In this document: positions 28,307 through 39,557 of the stretch, one piece after another | How the letters are laid out: each line of letters starts with the position of its first letter | How positions within the stretch are numbered: the first letter of the stretch is position 1 | Assembly: GCF_019145375.1 (NCBI RefSeq) | Contig: NZ_JAHSTX010000001.1 | Span: 1,029,001 to 1,093,000 of the forward strand | Source of the DNA: Pseudomonas triticicola | GTDB taxonomy: Bacteria; Pseudomonadota; Gammaproteobacteria; Pseudomonadales; Pseudomonadaceae | Direction of reading: 5' to 3' | Length of the DNA: 64,000 bases | Made by a program: the position numbers and the translations under genes | Notes under the pieces: model-generated | Database searches by the model: none | The model's input: the letters and a program-made list of their open reading frames with translations, nothing else | What the model was told of the DNA's origin: nothing

Positions 28307-28530
28307 ACCCTCACCCCAGCCCTCTCCCAGAGGGAGAGGGGGCCGACCGAGGTGTATTGAGAGGTACACCGACTTGAAAGACCGTTTCGATTATGGATGC
28401 AAAGCAGTTCTGCCTGTGAACCCCGGTCGATTCTGGATTCACAACAACTTTTCCAGGTCGGCGGAGTTTGTCAGCATCCCCCAATCGGTCCCCTCTCCCT
28501 TTGGGAGAGGGCTAGGGTGAGGGGCTTTTT
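28307..28530. repeat. CTC/GAG-rich palindromic repeat pair
   Basis: The left unit CCCTCACCCCAGCCCTCTCC and the right inverted unit (CCCTCTCCCTTTGGGAGAGGG, then CTAGGGTGAGGGG) enclose about 130 bp. It lies between the TetR stop and the preA stop and probably acts as the shared terminator. Same family as 19359-19690 and 58493-58672. Confidence 0.8.
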
Positions 28531-29804
28531 CAGACTGCAACGTGATACGGATTGCGCGGATCATGATTCCAGTCCAGAAACGGCTTGCCCGTGTCCATCT
28601 GCACCATCTCGATGCAGTCGGCCACGGGGCAGGTGATCTGACACAGGTTGCAGCCCACACATTCCTCATCGATCACTTCATATTTATGCGTACCGTCGGC
28701 CTGTTTCAGACTGCCGATCGCCTGGTGTGAGGTGTCTTCACAAGCGATGTGGCAACGCCCGCAACCAATGCACGCCTCTTGGTCAATCTTTGCGATGACC
28801 TGGTAGTTGATATCGAGGTACTTCCAATCGGTGGTGTTGCCCACGGCACGCCCGGAAAACTCGGCGATATTGGCGTAGCCCTGGCTGTCCATCCACCGTG
28901 ACAGGCCATCCTTCATCTCTTCGACAATGCGGAAACCATGCAGCATCGCCGCCGTACACACCTGCACCGCGCCGCTGCCCAGCGCCATGAACTCCGCGGC
29001 GTCGCGCCAGCTGCCGATGCCGCCGATGCCGCAGATCGGCAAGCCCTGGGTCTGCGGGTCACGGGCAATTTCCGCGACCATGTTCAGCGCAATCGGCTTG
29101 ACCGCCGAACCGCAATAACCGCCGTGGGTGCTTTTGCTGCCGACGGTGGGCAGGGCGACCATGTGGTCCAGGTCGACGCTGGTGATCGAGTTGATCGTGT
29201 TGATCAGCGACACCGCATCGGCGCCACCACGATGCGCCGCCCGGGCAGCGACGCGGATGTCGGTGATGTTCGGGGTGAGTTTGACGATCACCGGCAGCGA
29301 GCAGTACGTCTTGCACCAGCGCGTCACCTGTTCGACATACTCCGGCACCTGACCGACCGCCGCGCCCATGCCGCGTTCGGGCATGCCGTGGGGGCAGCCG
29401 AAGTTGAGTTCGATGCCGTCGGCGCCGGTGGCCTCGACCAGCGGCAGGATGTGTTTCCACGACTCCTCGACACACGGCACCATCAGCGACACGATCAGCG
29501 CGCGATCCGGCCAATCCTTCTTCACTTGGGTGATTTCACGCAGGTTGATTTCCAGCGAGCGGTCGGTGATCAGTTCGATGTTGTTGATGCCCAGCACTTC
29601 GCGATTGGCACCGTAATGCGCCGAATAACGCGAGGATACGTTGACCGCCGCCGGATCCTCACCCAGGGTTTTCCAGACCACGCCACCCCAGCCCGCTTCG
29701 AAGGCGCGGACCACGTTGTAGGCCTTGTCGGTGGGCGGCGCGGAAGCCAGCCAGAACGGGTTGGGCGCTTTGATGCCGGCGAAGACTATCGAGAGATCGG
29801 CCAT
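28530..29804 (-). CDS. preA: NAD-dependent dihydropyrimidine dehydrogenase, subunit PreA
   Basis: 424 residues. The FMN barrel domain (1-320) reduces uracil or thymine to the dihydro form. The active-site loop is LNFGCPHGMPERGMG with the catalytic Cys. A C-terminal ferredoxin domain has two 4Fe-4S motifs, CIGCGRCHIAC and CVGCNLCQITC. PreA pairs with the flavin/Fe-S subunit PreT encoded immediately upstream with no spacing. It is the first catabolic step of the reductive pyrimidine pathway. Confidence 0.96.
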   Translation of the reverse strand: MADLSIVFAGIKAPNPFWLASAPPTDKAYNVVRAFEAGWGGVVWKTLGEDPAAVNVSSRYSAHYGANREVLGINNIELITDRSLEINLREITQVKKDWPDRALIVSLMVPCVEESWKHILPLVEATGADGIELNFGCPHGMPERGMGAAVGQVPEYVEQVTRWCKTYCSLPVIVKLTPNITDIRVAARAAHRGGADAVSLINTINSITSVDLDHMVALPTVGSKSTHGGYCGSAVKPIALNMVAEIARDPQTQGLPICGIGGIGSWRDAAEFMALGSGAVQVCTAAMLHGFRIVEEMKDGLSRWMDSQGYANIAEFSGRAVGNTTDWKYLDINYQVIAKIDQEACIGCGRCHIACEDTSHQAIGSLKQADGTHKYEVIDEECVGCNLCQITCPVADCIEMVQMDTGKPFLDWNHDPRNPYHVAV

Positions 29805-31172
29805 TTACGCAGCCTCCACGTTGAGCATCAGTTGAGCGTTGATCGCCTCGGCGGCGCGTTTGCCATGCTGCACCGCTTGCACGGTGAGGTCCTGATCGAG
29901 GCTGGTGCAGTCGCCGCCGGCATACACGCCGGGGACGCTGGTGCGCAGGTGTTCATCGACCGCGATGCGTTCGCCCTGACGCTTGAGTTCGCGCGCCAAC
30001 GGATCGCTGAGGGCGCTGTCATCGAAGCTCTGGCCGATGGCTTTGAAGATCGCATCGGCAGCCAGCTCGAAGGTTTCTCCGGTGGTTTGCAGACGGCCTT
30101 CAACCAGATCGGTGCGGGCGAAACGCATGCCGCGCACGCGGCCCTGATCATCGAGCAACACTTGCTCCGGCTGGGCCCAGGTCAGCAATCGCACCTGATT
30201 GGCTTTGGCGATGTCCTGCTCATGGTGGGTGGCGCCCATGTCTGCGGCACCACGGCGATACACCAGATTGACGTCGCGCGCGCCGAGGCGGGCCATCTGC
30301 ACCGCCATGTCGATCGCGGTGTTGCCGGCGCCGAGAACGATGCAGCGTTCAGCCAAGGGCAGTTGCGTGAGGTCATCGGCCTGGCGCAGTTCGCGGATGT
30401 AGTCGGTGGCGGCGAGCAGGCCCGGCGCGTCTTCGTGGGCCAGACCGAGTTGCTTGCTGGCATTCAGGCCGAGGCCGAGGAATACCGCGTCGAACTGTTG
30501 ATGCAGTTCGCTGAGGGTGAGGTTTGCGCCGAGTTTCTGGCCGTGGCGGATTTCTATCCCGCCAATCTGCAGGAGAAAATCCAGCTCCTTCTGCGCGTAG
30601 TCATCGACCAGTTTGTACTTGGCGATGCCGTACTCGTTGAGCCCGCCGGCCTTTTCCCGTGCTTCGAAAATCACCACGTCATGCCCGTGCATCGCGCTGC
30701 GATGGGCGCAGGACAACCCGGCCGGCCCGGCGCCGACCACGGCGATACGTTTGCCTGTGGCCGGGGCGCGCTGGAACGGATGTTCGGCGAAATGTGCGTT
30801 GTCTACGGCATAACGTTGCAGCAGACCAATCAGCACCGGCGCGCATTCCTGCGCGTTGTTGCGCACGCAGGCCTGCTGGCAGAGGATTTCCGTCGGACAG
30901 ACCCGCGCGCAACTGCCGCCGAGGATGTTTGCCGAAAGGATCTTTTGCGCCGCGCCTTGGACGTTGTCCTGATGGATATTGCGGATGAACGACGGGATAT
31001 CGATTTCGCTGGGGCACGCATTGACGCAAGGCGCGTCGTAGCAATACAGGCAGCGCGAGGCCTCCAGGTGCGCTTGCCGTGAATTAAGCGGCGGCGCCAG
31101 ATCAGTGAAATGGCCGGCGAGGGCGGCCGCGCTTTCGTGCGGGTGGGGAAGGTGGTTCAGGGTCTCGATCAC
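29805..31172 (-). CDS. preT: NAD-dependent dihydropyrimidine dehydrogenase, subunit PreT
   Basis: 455 residues. An N-terminal Cys-rich Fe-S region (CLYCYDAPCVNACPSEIDIP, then SCARVCPTEILCQQAC) is followed by an FAD dinucleotide-binding motif, IAVVGAGPAGLSCAH. A second nucleotide-binding motif, CIVLGAGNTAIDMAVQMARL, takes NAD(P)H, and the C-terminal GVYAGGDCT block binds FAD. PreT feeds electrons from NADH to PreA. The two genes abut (the stop of preT directly precedes preA), so they are co-translated. Confidence 0.95.
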   Translation of the reverse strand: MIETLNHLPHPHESAAALAGHFTDLAPPLNSRQAHLEASRCLYCYDAPCVNACPSEIDIPSFIRNIHQDNVQGAAQKILSANILGGSCARVCPTEILCQQACVRNNAQECAPVLIGLLQRYAVDNAHFAEHPFQRAPATGKRIAVVGAGPAGLSCAHRSAMHGHDVVIFEAREKAGGLNEYGIAKYKLVDDYAQKELDFLLQIGGIEIRHGQKLGANLTLSELHQQFDAVFLGLGLNASKQLGLAHEDAPGLLAATDYIRELRQADDLTQLPLAERCIVLGAGNTAIDMAVQMARLGARDVNLVYRRGAADMGATHHEQDIAKANQVRLLTWAQPEQVLLDDQGRVRGMRFARTDLVEGRLQTTGETFELAADAIFKAIGQSFDDSALSDPLARELKRQGERIAVDEHLRTSVPGVYAGGDCTSLDQDLTVQAVQHGKRAAEAINAQLMLNVEAA

Positions 31173-31246
31173 GGTTTATGGCCTCATGGCTAATTGAGGT
31201 GCTGCCTCTGGTGGGCAGTGGTTTTATGGCGTCAGGGAGGGCCTCT

Positions 31247-31309
31247 TCGCGAGCAGGCTCGCTCCCACATTTGCAATGCGCTCACCTGTGGGAGCGAGCC
31301 TGCTCGCGA
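31247..31309. repeat. BIME, divergent REP pair (63 bp)
   Basis: TCGCGAGCAGGCTCGCTCCCAC and its inverted copy sit between the dihydropyrimidinase stop and the preT start. preT therefore may not be fully co-transcribed with dihydropyrimidinase, since the hairpins could attenuate the transcript. Confidence 0.9.
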
Positions 31310-31327
31310 AGGCCGAAGGCCTGGATT

Positions 31328-33391
<2,064 letters not shown>

Positions 33392-34876
33392 ATGCAACAG
33401 ATCAGATCGCAAGTGACCGAGCGCGACGGCTTGTACGAGCTCGAAGCCGGCAGCGACGTCCTCGTCAGTCCCCGTTACAACCACGACATGGCACCGACCA
33501 AGGTGCGCGAACGCACCTGGAACAAATGGCACATCACAGCGCTCTGGGTCGGCATGTCGATCTGCGTGCCGACCTACACTCTCGGCGGCGTGCTCACCGC
33601 GTATTTCGGCTTGAGCGTCGGCGAAGCGCTGCTGGCGATTCTGTTTGCCAACGTCATCGTGTTGATTCCACTGACCCTCAATGCTTTCCCCGGCACCAAG
33701 TACGGCATTCCGTTTCCGGTGCTGCTGCGCTCGTCGTTCGGCATTCTCGGTTCCAACGTGCCGTGCCTGATCCGCGCGTTGGTGGCGTGTGGCTGGTTCG
33801 GCATCCAGACCATGTTCGGCGGACTGGCGATTCACCTGTTTCTCGGCTCGGTGTTCGAGGGCTGGAAATCCCTCGGCGGCACCGGCGAGGTGATCGGTTT
33901 CATGGTGTTCTGGGCGCTGAATCTGTGGGTGGTGATTCGCGGTGCCGAGTCGATCAAATGGCTGGAAACCTTGTCGGCGCCGTTACTGGTGGCGGTGGGC
34001 ATAGGCCTGCTGGTGTGGGCGATGCCCAATGTGTCGATGACTGAGTTGCTGGCGATCCCGCCCAAGCGTCCGGAAGGCGCCAGCGTGGTCAGTTATTTCG
34101 CAGCAGGGCTGACGGCGATGGTCGGGTTCTGGGCCACGCTGTCGCTGAACATTCCCGACTTCAGTCGCTACGCCAAGAGCCAGAAGGATCAGATCCTCGG
34201 GCAGATTTTCGGCCTGCCGCTGACCATGTTCCTCTTCGCCGCGCTGGGCGTAGTCATGACCGCCGCATCGGTGAAACTGGTCGGCGTCACCGTGTCCGAC
34301 CCGGTCACGCTGATCGGGCATATCCAGAGCCCGGTGTGGGTGGCGGTGGCCATGGCGCTGATCATCGTTGCCACACTGTCGACCAACACCGCCGCGAATA
34401 TCGTCTCGCCAACCAATGACTTCCAGAACATCGCGCCGAAGGTGATCAACCGCACCAAAGCGGTGTTGCTCACCGGTCTGGTCGGGCTGGTGCTGATGGG
34501 CCATGAACTGCTGAAAAAGCTTGGCCTGATCGTTTCCGACATCAGCCTGGAAACCGTGTATTCGAACTGGCTGCTGGGCTACTCAAGCCTGCTCGGGCCG
34601 ATCGCCGGGATCATGGTGGTGGATTATTTCCTGATCAAGAAACAGCGACTGGACCTCGCCGGGCTGTACCGCGATGACGTGTATCCGGCGTGGAACTGGG
34701 CGGGTTTTCTCGCCTTCGGCGTGCCGGTGGCGCTGACCTTGCTGTCGCTGGGCAGCGACGCGTTCAGCTGGTTCTACAGCTATGGCTGGTTCACCGGCTC
34801 GGCGTTGGGCGGGATTATTTATTACGGGCTGTGTGTGATGCGGGCGCAGCCTTCTGCCGTGAAAACAGCGGTGTGA
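33392..34876 (+). CDS. NCS1-family nucleobase:cation symporter
   Basis: 494 residues with about 12 membrane helices. NCS1 signatures include NKWHITALWVGMSICVPTY in helix 1, FPVLLRSSFGILGSNVP, and LSTNTAANIVSPTNDFQNI. NCS1 porters import uracil, thymine, allantoin or hydantoins with sodium or protons. Position inside the pyrimidine block suggests uracil/thymine or dihydropyrimidine uptake. GTGGAG precedes ATG 33392. It is transcribed divergently from hydA. Confidence 0.92.
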   Translation: MQQIRSQVTERDGLYELEAGSDVLVSPRYNHDMAPTKVRERTWNKWHITALWVGMSICVPTYTLGGVLTAYFGLSVGEALLAILFANVIVLIPLTLNAFPGTKYGIPFPVLLRSSFGILGSNVPCLIRALVACGWFGIQTMFGGLAIHLFLGSVFEGWKSLGGTGEVIGFMVFWALNLWVVIRGAESIKWLETLSAPLLVAVGIGLLVWAMPNVSMTELLAIPPKRPEGASVVSYFAAGLTAMVGFWATLSLNIPDFSRYAKSQKDQILGQIFGLPLTMFLFAALGVVMTAASVKLVGVTVSDPVTLIGHIQSPVWVAVAMALIIVATLSTNTAANIVSPTNDFQNIAPKVINRTKAVLLTGLVGLVLMGHELLKKLGLIVSDISLETVYSNWLLGYSSLLGPIAGIMVVDYFLIKKQRLDLAGLYRDDVYPAWNWAGFLAFGVPVALTLLSLGSDAFSWFYSYGWFTGSALGGIIYYGLCVMRAQPSAVKTAV

Positions 34877-34888
34877 GCAAGGGCCTTT

Positions 34889-34952
34889 TCGCGAGCAGGC
34901 TCGCTCCCACATGGGAAATGCATTCTCACTGTGGGAGCGAGCCTGCTCGCGA
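34889..34952. repeat. BIME, divergent REP pair (64 bp)
   Basis: TCGCGAGCAGGCTCGCTCCCAC and its inverted copy, immediately after the NCS1 gene. Confidence 0.9.
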
Positions 34953-34980
34953 AGGCGATGCACCATACACCGGCGAAACT

Positions 34981-35090
34981 GATCGTTCCCACGCTCTGCG
35001 TGGGAATGCAGCCCGGAACGCTCCGCGTCCCAACAGCGGACGCAGAGCGTCCATGGATGAATGCCCACGCAGAGCATGGGCACTATCGGC
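34981..35090. repeat. GTTCCCACGC-family palindromic repeat
   Basis: GATCGTTCCCACGCTCTGCG starts a 110-bp element made of nested CGCTCTGCG/CGCAGAGCG palindromes. It ends with the partner GCCCACGCAGAGCATGGGC. Two further copies are at 45317 and 56199. It lies 22 bp ahead of the amidase start, so it is probably part of that leader. Confidence 0.85.
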
Positions 35091-35111
35091 ATCAGCATTG
35101 AGGAGATCCCC

Positions 35112-36395
35112 ATGAACGCAGCCGTAGACGTTCTGCAATCCACCCATCAGCACATCAACCGCGATCGCCTCTGGGCCTCGCTCATGGAACTGGCCAGACT
35201 CGGTGCCACGGTCAAGGGCGGCGTCTGTCGCCTGGCCCTGACCGACCTCGACCGCCAGGCCCGCGACCTGTTCGTGCAGTGGTGCAAGGACGCCGGGTGC
35301 AACGTCACGGTCGATGCCGTCGGCAATATTTTCGCCCGCCGCGCCGGGCGCAACCCGAGCCTGCCGCCGGTGATGACCGGCAGCCACATCGACACTCAAC
35401 CCACCGGTGGCAAGTTCGACGGTTGCTTCGGCGTGCTCGCCGGCGTCGAAGTGCTGCGTACCCTCAACGACCTTGGCGTGGAAACCGAAGCGCCGCTGGA
35501 AGTGGTGGTCTGGACCAACGAAGAGGGCTCACGCTTCGCCCCGTGCATGATGGGCTCCGGAGTCTTCGCCGAGAAATTCACCCTCGAAGAAACCCTCGCC
35601 AAGGTCGATGCCGACGGCGTCACCGTCGGCGAAGCACTGAATGCGATCGGCTACGCCGGCCCGCGCAAGGTCAGCGGGCACGCGGTCGGCGCGTATTTCG
35701 AAGCGCACATCGAGCAAGGCCCGATCCTCGAGGACGAAGAGAAAACCATCGGTGTGGTACTCGGCGCGCTTGGGCAGAAGTGGTTCGACCTGAAGTTGCG
35801 CGGCGTTGAAGCCCACGCCGGCCCGACGCCGATGCACCTGCGCAAGGATGCCCTGGTCGGCGCCTCGGTGATCGTCGGCGCCGTCAACCGCGCCGCCCTC
35901 GGTCATCAGCCCCACGCCTGTGGCACGGTCGGCTGCCTGCAAGCCTATCCCGGTTCGCGCAACGTGATCCCCGGCGAAGTGCGCATGACCCTCGACTTCC
36001 GGCATCTGGAGCCGGCGCGGCTGGATTCGATGATTGCCGAAGTGAAACAAGTCATTGAGGCGACCTGCGAAGAACACGGCCTCACCTACGAACTGACCCC
36101 GACCGCCGACTTCCCGCCGCTGTACTTCGAAGAGGGCTGTGTGGAGGCGGTGCGCGGCGCCGCGAAAGGGCTGGGTCTGTCGCACATGGACATTGTCAGT
36201 GGCGCCGGGCATGACGCGATCTTTCTCGCCGAGCTAGGTCCGGCCGGGATGATCTTCGTGCCATGCGAGGGCGGGATCAGCCACAACGAAATCGAGAATG
36301 CCGCACCGGATGATCTCGCGGCAGGGTGTGCGGTGTTACTAAGGGCTATGCTCGCGGCTTCGGCGATGGTGGCGGCCAGCGAGCGTGCCGCCTAA
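35112..36395 (+). CDS. Zn-dependent amidase, N-carbamoyl-beta-alanine amidohydrolase type
   Basis: 427 residues, M20-family hydrolase. It would release beta-alanine or beta-aminoisobutyrate, CO2 and ammonia from the product of dihydropyrimidinase, completing the pathway. Metal-site blocks: TGSHIDTQPTGGKFDG (His, Asp), WTNEEGSRFAP (Glu-Glu), EAHIEQGPIL (His), GAGHDAIFLA and CEGGISHNEIE (His). GAGGAG precedes ATG 35112. Substrate assignment rests on context; hydantoinase-type carbamoylases look alike. Confidence 0.92.
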   Translation: MNAAVDVLQSTHQHINRDRLWASLMELARLGATVKGGVCRLALTDLDRQARDLFVQWCKDAGCNVTVDAVGNIFARRAGRNPSLPPVMTGSHIDTQPTGGKFDGCFGVLAGVEVLRTLNDLGVETEAPLEVVVWTNEEGSRFAPCMMGSGVFAEKFTLEETLAKVDADGVTVGEALNAIGYAGPRKVSGHAVGAYFEAHIEQGPILEDEEKTIGVVLGALGQKWFDLKLRGVEAHAGPTPMHLRKDALVGASVIVGAVNRAALGHQPHACGTVGCLQAYPGSRNVIPGEVRMTLDFRHLEPARLDSMIAEVKQVIEATCEEHGLTYELTPTADFPPLYFEEGCVEAVRGAAKGLGLSHMDIVSGAGHDAIFLAELGPAGMIFVPCEGGISHNEIENAAPDDLAAGCAVLLRAMLAASAMVAASERAA

Positions 36396-36417
36396 GGTAA
36401 ACACACCAAGCAAACCT

Positions 36418-36505
36418 GTGGGAGCGAGCCTGCTCGCGAATGCGCCGGGTCAGTCACCGAATGGTCTATCTGACCCAGCGCTTACGCGAGCAGGCTCGCT
36501 CCCAC
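36418..36505. repeat. BIME, convergent REP pair (88 bp)
   Basis: GTGGGAGCGAGCCTGCTCGC and inverted copy between the amidase gene and the PAS/LuxR regulator. One base differs in the right unit (TACGCGAGC). Confidence 0.9.
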
Positions 36506-36596
36506 AGGGGATTTCTGGCGATTTTGAGGCTGTGGCACGATCCCGAGCCGCTGCGGTCGTACTCTTCACCTAGCCGCATCACAGTGTGGAGATCCA

Positions 36597-38093
36597 ATGA
36601 GCCAGGAAGTCCTGACCACCGAAACCAACCGTCGCCAGTTGCAGCAGATCATCGCCGGGCTGTCGGACGGGGTGATTCTGCTGGAACTCGACAAAAGCAT
36701 TCTCTGGGCCAACGAAGCGGCGCTGACCATGCACGGTGTCAGCACCATCGGTGATCTGGGCAGCAACGCCGACGAGTACGCCAAACGCTTCACGCTGCGC
36801 TATCGCAACAATCATGTCTTGCCGCCGGACAACTACCCGATCAGCCGCGTCGCCCGCTGCGAGGCGTTCAATGATGTGCTGATCGAAGTCTCGTCCGTGG
36901 ACGACCCGGAGCGGGTCTGGGTGCACAGCGTGCGCAGCATGGTGCTGACCGACCGCGTCGGCCAGCCCGAGTCGCTGGTGCTGATCATGAGCGACGTTAC
37001 CGACTGGGCCAACGCCGAGCAGCGTTTCGAAAAAACCTTCAACGCCAACCCCGCGCCGGCAGTGATCTGTCGTCTCAGCGATTTGCGTTACATCAAGGTC
37101 AACCCGGGCTTTCTGGAAATGACCGGCTATACCCGCGATCAGGTGATCGGCACCTCGGCCTACGAAATCGATATCTTCGAGCAGGCCGATCAGCGCGATC
37201 TGGCCGTTCAGCGCTTGCGCGATGTCGCGACCATTCCGCAGATGCAGGCGGAACTGCGCCTCCCCGACGGTGGCAGTAAACAGGTGATCGTTGCCGGTCA
37301 ACCGCTGCTGCTCAATGACGAAAATTGCATGCTGTTCTCCTTCGTCGACATGGAGCCTCGGCGCCGGGTCGAAGTGGCCTTGCGTCAGAGCGAGGAGCGC
37401 TTTGCCAAGGCTTTTCGTCTGACTCCGGTACCGATTCTGATCTGCACCGCTGACAAGCAGGAGGTCATCGACGTCAATCAGGCATTCCTCGATACCCTCG
37501 CCTATGACAGCGATGACGTACTCGGGAAAACCGTGACGCAGTTGAGCTTCATCCACGATGACGGGGCGCGCACCCGGTTATTGTCGGCGTTGGCGAAGAA
37601 CGGTCGGGTCGATCGGGTAGATGTGCCGGTGCGCAAGAAGGACGAGGAGTTGCTGGAGTGTGCGGTCTCGGCCGACACCGTGAACATTCACGACACGTCC
37701 TGCTATCTGCTGGTGCTGATGGACATGACCGAGCGTAAGCGCACTGAGTTGGAGCTGGTCGCGGCGATCGAAGAGGTGATGAAGGATGCGTCGTGGTTCA
37801 GCCGGACGCTGATCGAGAAGCTGGCCAATGTGAAGAAGATCAACTCGCCGCAGCTGCCAAGTGCCTCGTTCACTGACCTGACGGCCCGTGAACGCGATGT
37901 GCTCGGCTTGATCTGTGAAGGACTGGCGGACAAGGAGATCGCCGCGCGGTTGAAACTGGCGCCCAATACCGTGCGCAATCATGTTGCCACTGTGTACTCG
38001 AAAATCGATGTGCATAGCCGCAGCGAGGCGATCGTCTGGGCTCGCGAGCGCGGTTTGTTTTCGGGAGAGTGGGGCACCAAGGGCCAGCGCTGA
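36597..38093 (+). CDS. PAS-sensing LuxR-family transcriptional regulator
   Basis: 498 residues, cytoplasmic. Three PAS-type sensory modules lie at about 12-140 (IIAGLSDGVILLELDKSILW), 145-265 (NPAPAVICRLSDLRYIKVNP), and 275-400 (LTPVPILICTADKQEVIDVN). A LuxR helix-turn-helix at about 425-490 (LTARERDVLGLICEGLADKE, then NTVRNHVATVYSKIDV) follows. There is no receiver or kinase domain. It lies next to the amidase and may activate the pyrimidine block in response to an internal cue. GTGGAG precedes ATG 36597. Confidence 0.9.
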   Translation: MSQEVLTTETNRRQLQQIIAGLSDGVILLELDKSILWANEAALTMHGVSTIGDLGSNADEYAKRFTLRYRNNHVLPPDNYPISRVARCEAFNDVLIEVSSVDDPERVWVHSVRSMVLTDRVGQPESLVLIMSDVTDWANAEQRFEKTFNANPAPAVICRLSDLRYIKVNPGFLEMTGYTRDQVIGTSAYEIDIFEQADQRDLAVQRLRDVATIPQMQAELRLPDGGSKQVIVAGQPLLLNDENCMLFSFVDMEPRRRVEVALRQSEERFAKAFRLTPVPILICTADKQEVIDVNQAFLDTLAYDSDDVLGKTVTQLSFIHDDGARTRLLSALAKNGRVDRVDVPVRKKDEELLECAVSADTVNIHDTSCYLLVLMDMTERKRTELELVAAIEEVMKDASWFSRTLIEKLANVKKINSPQLPSASFTDLTARERDVLGLICEGLADKEIAARLKLAPNTVRNHVATVYSKIDVHSRSEAIVWARERGLFSGEWGTKGQR

Positions 38094-38233
38094 GGGGTGC
38101 AAATGCACTAGTTACAAGGGTGCAAATTCATGTATTGGCCAAGACGTTGTGTTCTTAGGCTGGTGGGGTGCGGTGTAGACCATTTCGGGTTTGCGATCGT
38201 GCCCCTTCTGAAACAGTCATAGGAACAACGTCA

Positions 38234-38491
38234 ATGATGAATCTTGCGCAGTTGCGCGCTCGGCTCGAGCACAGTTTTGCGCCGCTGGCTTGTGAGTGTT
38301 CGGTGGATGGTGATCATTCGCTGACGGTCAAGTTGTATCACCGGGATTCGGGGCAGGTGGATCTGGTGATCAGTGGGCTGGATCTGGCTTCGCTGCGTAC
38401 GCCTGGGGCGGTCGAGGCGTTGGTGGATGAGTTGCGGTATGAGCTTGAGAGCAATTCCTTGCGTTCTTCGCGGGATCCGGATTTGGCTTAA
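38234..38491 (+). CDS. DUF1652 domain protein
   Basis: 85 residues of a small family frequent in pseudomonads. Characteristic are MNLAQLRARLEHSFAPLACE, CSVDGDHSLTVKLYHRDSGQ and ALVDELRYELESN. It is cytoplasmic and of unknown function. The frame extends upstream to 38168, but ATG 38234, preceded by AGGAACAACGTCA, matches the usual start. The neighbour downstream is a dispersed repeat. Confidence 0.88.
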   Translation: MMNLAQLRARLEHSFAPLACECSVDGDHSLTVKLYHRDSGQVDLVISGLDLASLRTPGAVEALVDELRYELESNSLRSSRDPDLA

Positions 38492-38514
38492 GCGCGCTTT
38501 GGTCTTGGCGGCCT

Positions 38515-38830
38515 TTGGGCCGGCCATGCTCTGGGGGGGTGGGTGTATATCCGTTTCTGCGGGTGTTGCGGCTGGCGGTTTCGCCCTTACGGCGAGTCAC
38601 CTTTTCCAAACGCCGAAAAGGTAACCGAAAAGGCTTGCTCCTGCGTTCGGCCCTCGCAGGCTCGGGTTCCTTCGCTCCGGGACTGATCCGGGCGCAGCGG
38701 CTACGGTTTGCTTCGCTGCACCTCCTTGCGCTGTGTACGACTGCGTCGTACGGTCGCTGCGCTCCCACGCCCGGATCAATCCCTCCACTCAGCCTGCCGA
38801 CGGGCTCCAAGATCAAGATCAAAAGCGGTA
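38515..38830. repeat. Large dispersed intergenic repeat (about 315 bp)
   Basis: This stretch runs from GCCATGCTCTGG to GATCAAAAGC and contains nested short palindromes (CGCCTTACGGCG-like, CGTACGACTGCGTCGTACG). Several long frames on both strands (38515-38862 +, 38597-38788 -) come only from its composition. I recall near-identical sequence recurring as spurious hypothetical proteins in P. fluorescens genomes, but that needs a search. No sensible gene is visible here. Confidence 0.6.
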
Positions 38831-38892
38831 CTCGAGCTAACGCTCATTGTTTTGAGTGGTGAAGAGCGGATGAGCTTTGCTTTTTGCTTTTC

Positions 38893-38990
38893 TGTGGGAG
38901 CGAGCTTGCTCGCGAAGGCGGCCTGACAGCCGACCTGGTTGTTACTGAACTCACTCGATCAAAACTGTAGGAGTGAGCCTGCCCGCGATG
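38893..38990. repeat. Degenerate REP pair in direct orientation
   Basis: One REP unit GTGGGAGCGAGCTTGCTCGC is followed at 38967 by a decayed copy (GTAGGAGTGAGCCTGCCCGC) in the same direction, not inverted. The rest of the gap up to 39183 holds nothing recognisable. Confidence 0.7.
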
Positions 38991-39183
38991 AGGCCCTCGC
39001 CTGCAACGATGATCTCAATCCAGCCCTCTGCCGGAAAATCCCCGCAAAACCGACAGCCAATCCCAGCCAATCTCCCCAATCCACTGGCGCTAACAAGGTG
39101 CTCAGCTATAAAGAATGAGTGGTCAGGTCTTCCGCGGCCGGTTGGGTTGCGGGAGTTTGTCTCTCATTACCGCGGGTCGTCCT

Positions 39184-39396
39184 ATGAATAATCCTGGGAA
39201 ACGCGTATTACCGTTGGCTTTTCTTGCAGTGTTGTTGGCCGGTTGTGCCAGTCCTCCACCGCCTGCGCCTGTCGCGCCGCCGCCTCCGCCGGAACGTCGG
39301 TGTGAGGTGCTGGAGAATACTGAGGTTGCCGGGGATATGTATGTCGATGGGCAGGTGACGCGCCACATCACCACTACCCGTTGCATAACCCAATAA
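39184..39396 (+). CDS. Small Pro-rich lipoprotein
   Basis: 70 residues. Lipoprotein signal peptide with lipobox LAGC (Cys near residue 21), then a proline-rich spacer (SPPPPAPVAPPPPPE) and a C-terminal part with two cysteines (RRCEVLENTEVAGD ... TTRCITQ) that could form a disulfide. ATG 39184 lacks an ideal ribosome site. Likely an envelope protein of unknown role. Confidence 0.7.
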   Translation: MNNPGKRVLPLAFLAVLLAGCASPPPPAPVAPPPPPERRCEVLENTEVAGDMYVDGQVTRHITTTRCITQ

Positions 39397-39445
39397 GACT
39401 CGCGATTCCTCGATTGCACGAGGCCTGGAACCCAGCAGTGAACCT

Positions 39446-39532
39446 GTGGGAGCGAGCCTGCTCGCGAATGCGTGGTATCAGTCAAAACGTAGCTGACTGA
39501 CTCAACGCTTTCGCGAGCAGGCTCGCTCCCAC
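39446..39532. repeat. BIME, convergent REP pair (87 bp)
   Basis: GTGGGAGCGAGCCTGCTCGC and inverted copy, between the small lipoprotein and the SDR gene. Confidence 0.9.
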
Positions 39533-39557
39533 ATGGGTTAGCAATTTGCTGTGCAAA

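Noticed and set aside
28938..31082. 714-codon plus-strand frame
   Set aside because: Antisense shadow of preA and preT.
38515..38862. 115-codon plus-strand and 63-codon minus-strand frames
   Set aside because: Both derive from the dispersed repeat; no ribosome sites.
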